12,496 nt of DNA from CALNYS01 sp964639935 (lineage in GTDB: Bacteria > Planctomycetota > Phycisphaerae > Phycisphaerales > UBA1924), in assembly GCA_964639935.1 (NCBI GenBank), contig CAZXGT010000068.1, positions 1 to 12,496 on the forward strand, written 5' to 3'. The notes under the pieces are model-generated. The model had not been told where the DNA came from, ran no database searches, and saw only the letters and a program-made list of their open reading frames with translations. Positions within the stretch are counted from its first letter, which is position 1; every line of letters starts with the position of its first letter. Shown here piece after piece: positions 8,301 through 12,496 of this stretch. The position numbers and the translations under genes are program-made.

Positions 8301-9834
8301 GGAGCGTCTGCGGCGGATTTTCGACGTCGACGTGGTGAGCGTGGCGATCGTTCGCACTGACACGGCGCGGATCGTGGATTGCAACGCGGCGTTCCTCGAC
8401 GTCTTCGGGCGCACGCGGGCGCAGGTCGAGTCCGGCGAGCTTTCCTGGCGGGATCTGACGGCGCCGGAGTTCCACGAGGTGGTTCGGGAGCAGTTTGAGG
8501 TGGTCGCTGAAACGGGGCGGTTTGGCCCGATCGAGAAGCAGGTGGTTCGGCCGGACGGCTCGCGCCGGTGGGTGCTGGTCGCGGGGGCGGATCTGGCGGA
8601 CGGGACGGTGGTGGAGTACGCGATCGATCTCGAGGAGCGCAAGCGGGTGGAGGCGGAGCTCCGGGAGGCGCGGGCGGAACTCGAGGGGCGGGTCGCCGAG
8701 CGCACGAGCGAGCTTCGGTTGCAGGCGGGGCGGCTGCGGCGTCTTGCGGGGGAGCTGGCTCAGGCGGAGCATCGCGAGCGCAAGCGTCTGGCGGCGCTGC
8801 TTCACGACGAGCTTCAGCAGCTCCTGGCGGCGGCGAAAATGCGCCTGGAGGCCGCGCGGCGCAAGGTTCAAGACGACGAGATCGGGTCCGCGCTGGACAA
8901 GGCGCTGGAGCTGATGAGCGAGGCGTTGGAGTCCTCGCGCGATCTGACGCAGCAGCTCCGGCCGCCGGTGCTCTATGAGGACGGGCTGGTTCCGGCGATC
9001 CGTTGGCTCGCCAAAGAGATGGAGAGCCGCCACAATCTCCGGGTGAGGGTCGAGGCGGATGACGGCCAGGTCGATCTGCCCGACGACGCCCGGGCGATGC
9101 TCTTTAGCGCCGTTCGGGAGCTGCTCTTTAACGTGGTCAAGCACGCGAAGGTCGAGGAGGCGGTCGTGCGGGCGTCGAGGGTGGGTGATCGGCTCGTTGT
9201 GCGCGTGGAGGATGAGGGCCTCGGCATCGGCGACGGCCAACCGGACAAGCGCAGGGAGTCATCCGGACTCGGGCTCTTCAGCATCCGCGAGCATCTGGCG
9301 GCGCTCGGCGGCGAGATGCGGATCGAATCGAAGGAGGGCGGGGGTACGCGCATCGAGCTTGTGACGCCGCTCGATGCGCTCGACGCGGTCCCGGCGGCGC
9401 GGGTGGTCGCGAGTGAGACGCGGTGGAGCGGCGGTTCCCGCAGGAGGAATGAGAGCGAATCCATCCGCGTGCTGCTTGTCGACGATCACGCGCTGGTGCG
9501 TCAGGGACTGGCGGAGGTCCTCTCGCACCACCCGGGGATCGAGGTGGTGGCCGAAGCCGCCGACGGCGCCGAGGGGATCGAGCTCTCCGCAAAGCTGTGT
9601 CCGGACGTGGTGCTCCTGGACGTGAATCTGCCGAAGGTCGGCGGCGTCGAGGCGACGCGGGAGATCAGAAAGCGCTGCCCGGAGGTGGTGGTGATCGGCT
9701 TTTCGGTCCAGGCCGGCGAGGCGGTGGCCCGGAGCATGCGGTCCGCCGGCGCGGCGGCGTTCGTGGCGAAGACTGAGGATTCGGAGAAGCTGGTGGCGCT
9801 GATCCGGCGGCACGCGGGGGGAGTCGAGAGCTAG
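5326..9834 (+). CDS. CheB-CheR-coiled coil-PAS x3-NarL-type histidine kinase-REC fusion
   Basis: A 1502-residue cytosolic fusion. CheB methylesterase/deamidase at about 26-207, with catalytic S33 (GASAGG), H60 (VVVVHLSPEH) and D152 (GAGSDG), but no N-terminal receiver. CheR glutamate methyltransferase at about 228-490, with VTEFFRD, SAM-binding WSAGCSTGEEAYSLA (331-345), ATDLHPGAL (D367) and CRNLLIYL. A variable PAS-like stretch (505-650) is followed by a coiled coil of seven exact heptads (684-732) and three PAS domains (about 746-860, 866-982, 994-1112). A second coiled coil leads to a HisKA_3/NarL-type phosphoacceptor, ALLHDELQQLL (H1160), then an ATPase domain with ELLFNVVKHA, VEDEGLGIG and SSGLGLFSIREHL. 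A NarL-type receiver follows (D1386/D1387, D1432, K1482), and the protein stops 20 residues after K1482 with no LuxR HTH. CheB-CheR-PAS fusions are a known family; the methylation target would be a chemoreceptor, and none is encoded in this window. ATG 5326 lies 25 residues before the CheB fold. All active sites look intact. Confidence 0.94.
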   Translation: MNNAGNPGGDGRAGEREPRAGEDELRIVGIGASAGGLGALRTLFSKLPGDTGAAFVVVVHLSPEHESHLPDLLEPHCRMPVQQVTGTTALEANHVYIIPPNANLTAIDTHLRLSELEADRRERAPVDHFFRTLAEAHGERGIGVILTGAGSDGTLGIRRVKESGGVTFAQDPAEAEQGGMPRSAIASGMVDQVLSLERIGEEIVRRLGAEPSILMHAEREAAEAPGSEDARLVETILGQVRAKTGRDFAHYKRRTVLRRIARRMRVRVVGTLREYAKLLEQEREECVALADDLLITVTEFFRDREIFDHLEREVVPSLFEEKSGRDAIRVWSAGCSTGEEAYSLAMLLVEAGSRCEDCPRVQIFATDLHPGALRTAREGIYPREIESHVSRERIKRFFTAEHGAYRIKREIREMVVFAEHNILSDPPFSRVDLILCRNLLIYLARDVQREVISLFHYAMNPEGLLVLGTSETMNQPELFKVESRAAHVYRRRHAPPRERGPLPFPPAAKPREVSEESLIGRADTGGARARAPGYGQIHAELVERYAPPSVLVNGADDVVHASIRAGRYLEFPGGEPTGNVVRLAREPLQMELLALMRQARESGEGKRSKPLEVRFNGESGLVVLRVIPPRERDADGYLLIIFDEQVDGGEAPPEEPADETVSATVRELQAELEINRQRLQGTIEEYETSREELQSSNEELQSSNGELRSTLEELETSREELRSMNEELATVNQQSSHRVGELGRLADDLQNLLAATNIATLFLDRDLKIVRFTPAVGELFNIRHSDRGRPLTDLTHHLEYPEIESDARAVLEKLTPIEREVKASHNGQRYLMRLLPYLADEGRIDGVVITLIDITELKKAEEETEASRIYAESIVETLHEPLLVLNPDLTVRSANEAFFNDFEAPREETIGRKIYDLGNGQWEISELRELLEDVLPDSNVFNEYEVSHTFEDLGERVMLLNGRRLDHVQLILLGIRDITGRKRAEEELRESEERLRRIFDVDVVSVAIVRTDTARIVDCNAAFLDVFGRTRAQVESGELSWRDLTAPEFHEVVREQFEVVAETGRFGPIEKQVVRPDGSRRWVLVAGADLADGTVVEYAIDLEERKRVEAELREARAELEGRVAERTSELRLQAGRLRRLAGELAQAEHRERKRLAALLHDELQQLLAAAKMRLEAARRKVQDDEIGSALDKALELMSEALESSRDLTQQLRPPVLYEDGLVPAIRWLAKEMESRHNLRVRVEADDGQVDLPDDARAMLFSAVRELLFNVVKHAKVEEAVVRASRVGDRLVVRVEDEGLGIGDGQPDKRRESSGLGLFSIREHLAALGGEMRIESKEGGGTRIELVTPLDALDAVPAARVVASETRWSGGSRRRNESESIRVLLVDDHALVRQGLAEVLSHHPGIEVVAEAADGAEGIELSAKLCPDVVLLDVNLPKVGGVEATREIRKRCPEVVVIGFSVQAGEAVARSMRSAGAAAFVAKTEDSEKLVALIRRHAGGVES
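7375..7521 (+). repeat. Seven tandem 21-bp units coding a heptad coiled coil
   Basis: In frame, the protein reads EEYETSR / EELQSSN / EELQSSN / GELRSTL / EELETSR / EELRSMN / EELATVN, seven uninterrupted heptads. The DNA repeats with a 21-base period, most clearly at 7396-7416 and 7417-7437. This helix joins the CheR part to the PAS domains and is a known signature of CheB-CheR-PAS fusions. It probably transmits conformational signals along a parallel dimer. Confidence 0.85.
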
Positions 9835-9869
9835 AACGAACGGTCGCGCGGGAGCGAGGATCGTGGCGC

Positions 9870-9911
9870 AAGAAAACACCCGTGCCGCCGGGTGCGTCCG
9901 GCGACACGGGT
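9870..9911 (-). terminator. Intrinsic terminator of the dockerin-tail gene
   Basis: A 34-base hairpin (9878-9911) has a 7-bp outer stem ACCCGTG/CACGGGT, one C/A mismatch, then six more pairs plus a G-U around a tgcg loop. Read on the minus strand it is followed by GTTTTCTT, giving a proper U-tract 46 bases after the TAA at 9957. On the plus strand no T-run follows, though the hairpin may still help end transcripts of the convergent CheB-CheR fusion. Confidence 0.75.
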
Positions 9912-9956
9912 CCTGCAAGAACGAATGGAGACCTGTCTGCCCCGGGGCGACGGGGA

Positions 9957-12089
9957 TTACTGCGGGCAGGGGCCCCAGGCGGCGACGAGGGCGGCGAGGT
10001 CGTCGGCGCCGACGCCGTTGCCGGCGAAGTCCGCCGAGGTTCCGAACTGGCCCCACTGGGAGATCAGCGCGGCGAGGTCGGACGCGTCCACCACGCCGCT
10101 GCCGTCGAGATCCTGCGGGCAGGCGGGAGCGCCGGCCTTCTCGATGTTGGAGACGTAGAGGAGGACGTTGTAGGCCTCATCGGCGGTCGGGGCTTCGAGG
10201 GAGAACTCGCCGTTTTGATCGACGTCGTAGGTGATGCTCGCGGCGATGACGACGCCGGCGGTCGAGCGCGGGTCTTCCGTGGAATCGAGGTCGGCGGGAT
10301 CGACGCCGCCCCAGGTGGACTGCTTGACGTTGCTCGACCAGAGCGTGGCGGAGTTCACCGAATCAGCGTCGGCGATCTGGAAGCCGCCGATGAAGTAGTC
10401 GAGGCCGGTGTTCTGGCTCTGGACGACGTCGCCGAAGGAGAGCACCTTCTCGAGCTGGTAGCCGAAGCCGCCGCCGTCGACCTCGGGCTGGTAGATGCCG
10501 CGGATGAGGGTGGTGCGGAGGACGGGCTCGCCGCCGTCGGGGTCGTCAAGGGCGACGACGCCGACGAACCAGAGGTTGCCCGCGCCGTCGAAGGCCGGAG
10601 CGGAGATGGACGGTCCTGGGCGATCGGGGAAGAGCTCGATGTGCGGACGGAGCTGGCCGATGACGTTGTCGGTCGCGTCGTAGATCGGCTTGCCGGAGAC
10701 GCCGAGCGGTCCGTTGGCGTCGATGTCGATCCAGGCGCCGAGGGAGTACTCGACGTTGCCGGCGGCGTCGATCCGGCCGACAGGCATCGCGTTGAAGGGA
10801 TCCTGCTGCCCGCCGGTGATGTGGGTGACGCCGGCGAAGAGCGTGTTGCCCTCGGCGTCGGTCCCGATGGCGACCGGCGCGTTGCCGCCGCGGAAGGCCG
10901 TCTGGCTGCGGTAGTGCTCGTAGAGGCCGTTGGCGTTGATGGTGAAGTTGTCAAATGGATCGGTGATGGGCGAGCCCGGGATCGTGTAGATCTCCGGCGA
11001 GCCGGCGATGGGGTTGCCGCTCGCGTCCATCGAGTAGAGGCTGATGGAGTCGGTCGCGCCGCCGCCGGCGTTGCTCTTGGAGAGGACGCCGCCGGTCGCG
11101 ACGCCGCCGTTGCCGAGCAGATCGGCCCGGTACGTGCCGATGTTTCCGCGGTGATCGGTGGCGAGGCCGCCGAGGTGCGAGCCGTCGCGGGTCACGACGA
11201 GGGGGCTGGTCTCGCGGGCGAGTTCGGTGCCGAAGGTGTAGCCGACGTAGACCGGTCGGCCGGCGACGTCCTGCGGGATGTTGCCCGGAACGGAGTGAAC
11301 CTGGCTCTGATTGCGAACGATCCAGTCCGAGGCGGTCGCGTCGACGGCGCCCGCGGACACGATCTGGTTCACGACGTCGCAGTCGCGACCGAGGATGCTG
11401 ACGCGGAAGATGTTGTTGCCCGCGATCGCGTTTCCACCGGTTCCGAAGTCATCGGCGCGGAAGTAGACGTTGCCGTTGGCGTCGACGGTGCCGAAGCCGA
11501 AGGACGTGGTGTTCGCGCCGGTGGGGGCGCTGCGGTTGGTGGCGATGACGTTGCGGGTGACGTAGAGGCGGGCGGGGTTGGCCTTGTCGTAGTTCACGAG
11601 GCCGGCGATCACGCCCCCGTAGTCGCCGCCGGCGTCGGTCGTGGCGAACTCGCTGAACCCGGCGGAGAACTGGTAGATCTCGCCCTCAGCGGTGGGGACG
11701 ATCAGGTCGCCCATGACGTTGGGGACGGGCTGCCCCTCGAAGTTGACGCCGCCGCCCGGGAAGCTCCAGACGTTGTAGCCGGGGCGGGCAAACTCATCGA
11801 CGACGAGCTCGGTGGCGCTGACGCTCTGGGCGCTCACCAGCGAGCTGAAGAAATCGGCGCTGACCTTGCTGCTCTTGAGAAGGGGCGCGACGCCGAAGGT
11901 GGTGCCGCGAGAGGTCTGGATGGGCGACAGATCGACAACGAAGTCAGCGCACTGGCTCGAAGGGAGCCATGGCACGAGGGCGTCGCCAACGAACGTGCCC
12001 GGGTTGTTCGAGACGCTGTCCTGGGCGATGGCCGGGACGGCGAGGCCGGCGGCCGCGACGATGGCGGCGAAGGTGATCTTGTTTCTCAT
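9957..12089 (-). CDS. Exported propeller-like protein with GC-type dockerin C-terminus
   Basis: A 710-residue protein of unknown specific function. A Sec signal peptide covers about 1-22: MRNK, a hydrophobic stretch, then AIA/Q-D cleavage. The body holds recurring D-x-x-G-N motifs, each followed by beta-strand-like residues: DANGNVYF (203-210), DHRGNIG (312), DASGNPI (355), DAEGNTLF (411), DAAGNVEY (441), DGAGNLWF (501). This suggests NHL-like or other beta-propeller blades, although no family is certain. C657 and C708 bracket a dockerin-like tail: one good EF-hand, DLDGSGVVDASDLAALISQWG (starting at 660), and one degenerate, DFAGNGVGADDLAALVAAWG (687-706). Such tails are common in planctomycetes and are thought to anchor exported proteins to the cell surface; no cohesin partner is seen here. 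The start is firm: AGGAGA lies eight bases before ATG 12089. It converges on the CheB-CheR fusion and is a single-gene unit ended by its own terminator. Confidence 0.9.
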   Translation of the reverse strand: MRNKITFAAIVAAAGLAVPAIAQDSVSNNPGTFVGDALVPWLPSSQCADFVVDLSPIQTSRGTTFGVAPLLKSSKVSADFFSSLVSAQSVSATELVVDEFARPGYNVWSFPGGGVNFEGQPVPNVMGDLIVPTAEGEIYQFSAGFSEFATTDAGGDYGGVIAGLVNYDKANPARLYVTRNVIATNRSAPTGANTTSFGFGTVDANGNVYFRADDFGTGGNAIAGNNIFRVSILGRDCDVVNQIVSAGAVDATASDWIVRNQSQVHSVPGNIPQDVAGRPVYVGYTFGTELARETSPLVVTRDGSHLGGLATDHRGNIGTYRADLLGNGGVATGGVLSKSNAGGGATDSISLYSMDASGNPIAGSPEIYTIPGSPITDPFDNFTINANGLYEHYRSQTAFRGGNAPVAIGTDAEGNTLFAGVTHITGGQQDPFNAMPVGRIDAAGNVEYSLGAWIDIDANGPLGVSGKPIYDATDNVIGQLRPHIELFPDRPGPSISAPAFDGAGNLWFVGVVALDDPDGGEPVLRTTLIRGIYQPEVDGGGFGYQLEKVLSFGDVVQSQNTGLDYFIGGFQIADADSVNSATLWSSNVKQSTWGGVDPADLDSTEDPRSTAGVVIAASITYDVDQNGEFSLEAPTADEAYNVLLYVSNIEKAGAPACPQDLDGSGVVDASDLAALISQWGQFGTSADFAGNGVGADDLAALVAAWGPCPQ

Positions 12090-12097
12090 CTCTCGTA

Positions 12098-12103
12098 TCT
12101 CCT
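12098..12103 (-). promoter_or_regulatory. Ribosome binding site of dockerin-tail gene
   Basis: AGGAGA on the minus strand, eight bases before ATG 12089. The same CAGGAGA core and spacing recur before the plus-strand gene at 12491. Confidence 0.75.
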
Positions 12104-12191
12104 GAAAGTGAATCGGCTTACCATTGCCCGCGCCGTTTACTCGCGACTCGCGGGACCCTCCGATTCGGTCATCTATGTTCCTGATCTAGTT

Positions 12192-12209
12192 TCCACACAC
12201 TTGTGCGGA
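12192..12209. promoter_or_regulatory. Imperfect 18-bp dyad, possible operator
   Basis: TCC-a-CACA-ct-TGTG-c-GGA: seven of nine opposed positions pair (A/C mismatch at one position and a non-pairing centre). It lies about 100 bp upstream of the dockerin-tail gene start, where an operator would be reasonable. Dyads of this size do occur by chance. Confidence 0.3.
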
Positions 12210-12421
12210 TTGCGGCGGCTTCTGCGTCAACGTTGTGTAAAGATAACGTTAGGAGGAATTGTTCGAGAGGCGAAGCTTGCATAGCGCAGCCCGCAATATA
12301 GCGACAAAGTAAAAACAAACGCAGGCACAACCTGAGTCGCTTAAATTTACGCTGCTCTCACATGAGCTGGATAACTCTTTTACGGTTTGGGGTGTTGATC
12401 CTTTACACGCATTCGTAGAGA

Positions 12422-12452
12422 CTTTGCGAGCAATCAAAGCGAGTGCTTTGGT
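12422..12452 (+). promoter_or_regulatory. Two mutually exclusive hairpins in leader of gene at 12491
   Basis: CTTTG (12422-12426) can pair with CAAAG (12435-12439), while ATCAAAGC (12433-12440) can instead pair with GCTTTGGT (12445-12452) around a gagt loop. The second stem is longer (eight pairs, one G-U) and should dominate. The arrangement lies about 26 bases before the Shine-Dalgarno at 12478. Confidence 0.3.
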
Positions 12453-12477
12453 GCAACACGTCATGCCTTGAAACATC

Positions 12478-12482
12478 AGGAG
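12478..12482 (+). promoter_or_regulatory. Ribosome binding site of gene at right edge
   Basis: AGGAG, eight bases before ATG 12491, the same arrangement as for the dockerin-tail gene on the other strand. It supports a real gene starting at the window edge. Confidence 0.6.
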
Positions 12483-12490
12483 AGAGAAAC

Positions 12491-12496
12491 ATGAAC
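12491..12496 (+). CDS. Start of an unknown gene cut by the window end
   Basis: Only the first two codons, ATG AAC (Met-Asn), are inside the window. The gene is inferred from the well-placed AGGAG at 12478 and the long regulatory-looking region before it. Nothing can be said about its product. It is transcribed divergently from the dockerin-tail gene. Confidence 0.5.

Larger units (their letters stand above)
12104..12477. promoter_or_regulatory. Divergent intergenic control region, AT-richer than the genes
   Basis: No convincing gene lies here. The stretch from about 12250 rightwards is visibly poorer in G+C than the coding DNA. It must carry promoters for the leftward dockerin-tail gene and the rightward gene at 12491. 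The octamer CTTTACAC occurs in both orientations, minus strand 12242-12235 and plus strand 12401-12408, so each divergent gene has one upstream. Two AACGTT boxes (12229-12234, 12245-12250) enclose the leftward octamer. I could not assign sure -35/-10 pairs; TTGATC (12395-12400) with TAGAGA (12416-12421) has only a 15-bp spacer. Confidence 0.45.

Noticed and set aside
5287..9240. A very long open frame antisense to the CheB-CheR fusion (over 1300 codons)
   Set aside because: It is rich in Arg, Pro, Leu and His with no recognisable domain, and mirrors the codon bias of the strongly supported plus-strand gene. This is the usual shadow frame of high-GC DNA.
9882..12284. An 800-codon plus-strand frame antisense to the dockerin-tail gene
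   Set aside because: Composition is almost all Ala, Gly, Val, Asp and Glu without domain structure, while the minus strand has a signal peptide, ribosome binding site, dockerin tail and terminator.
12251..12309. AGGAGGAA followed by a short TTG-started frame
   Set aside because: The spacing between AGGAGG and TTG is only two bases, and the peptide would be 17 residues with no support.
12249..12476. A 75-codon minus-strand frame in the right intergenic region
   Set aside because: No ribosome binding site, odd Cys/Ser-rich composition and no recognisable domain; it also overlaps both regulatory regions.
1..12496. tRNA, rRNA, CRISPR arrays, insertion sequences or prophage genes
   Set aside because: None seen: no clover-leaf-like segments, spaced repeats, transposase motifs or integrase motifs were found while reading both strands.

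Overview
The window looks like high-GC chromosomal DNA from a planctomycete, most likely of the Phycisphaerae/Phycisphaerales type. The best clue is the secreted protein at 9957-12089, which ends in a cysteine-bracketed, dockerin-like EF-hand tail, a surface-anchoring tail common in that group. The very GC-rich third codon positions and the large multi-domain signalling proteins also fit. The placement rests on family knowledge; no marker gene is present.

Layout: (1) 1-1635, minus strand: a type II secretion/type IV pilus assembly ATPase (GspE/PilB family) with an FHA phosphopeptide-binding domain at its N-terminus. (2) 1636-2025: a divergent intergenic region containing an assembly scar, 100 N flanked on both sides by the same 55 bp. 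Collapsing it leaves a spacer of about 235 bp. (3) 2026-5184, plus strand: a soluble hybrid histidine kinase, PAS x5 - HisKA - HATPase - REC. (4) 5185-5325: a likely terminator tail followed by two adjacent dyads. (5) 5326-9834, plus strand: a 1502-residue fusion of CheB methylesterase, CheR methyltransferase, a heptad coiled coil, three PAS domains, a NarL-type histidine kinase and a NarL-type receiver without a DNA-binding domain. (6) 9835-9956: a strong hairpin that works as a terminator for the minus-strand gene. (7) 9957-12089, minus strand: an exported propeller-like protein with a GC-type dockerin tail. (8) 12090-12490: an AT-richer divergent regulatory region. (9) 12491 onward: the first two codons of another plus-strand gene behind a good ribosome binding site.

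How the parts may work together: the two plus-strand proteins are cytosolic signalling hubs with eight PAS domains, two kinase cores and two receivers between them, but no DNA-binding output and no phosphotransfer domain in the window. The first kinase is divergent from a secretion/pilus motor ATPase that carries a phosphothreonine-reading FHA domain. A plausible but unproven reading is that this locus couples sensing to control of a pilus or secretion motor. The families are known individually. The most unusual points are the FHA-ATPase, the NarL kinase plus HTH-less receiver on the CheB-CheR fusion, and the paired dyads in that fusion's leader.
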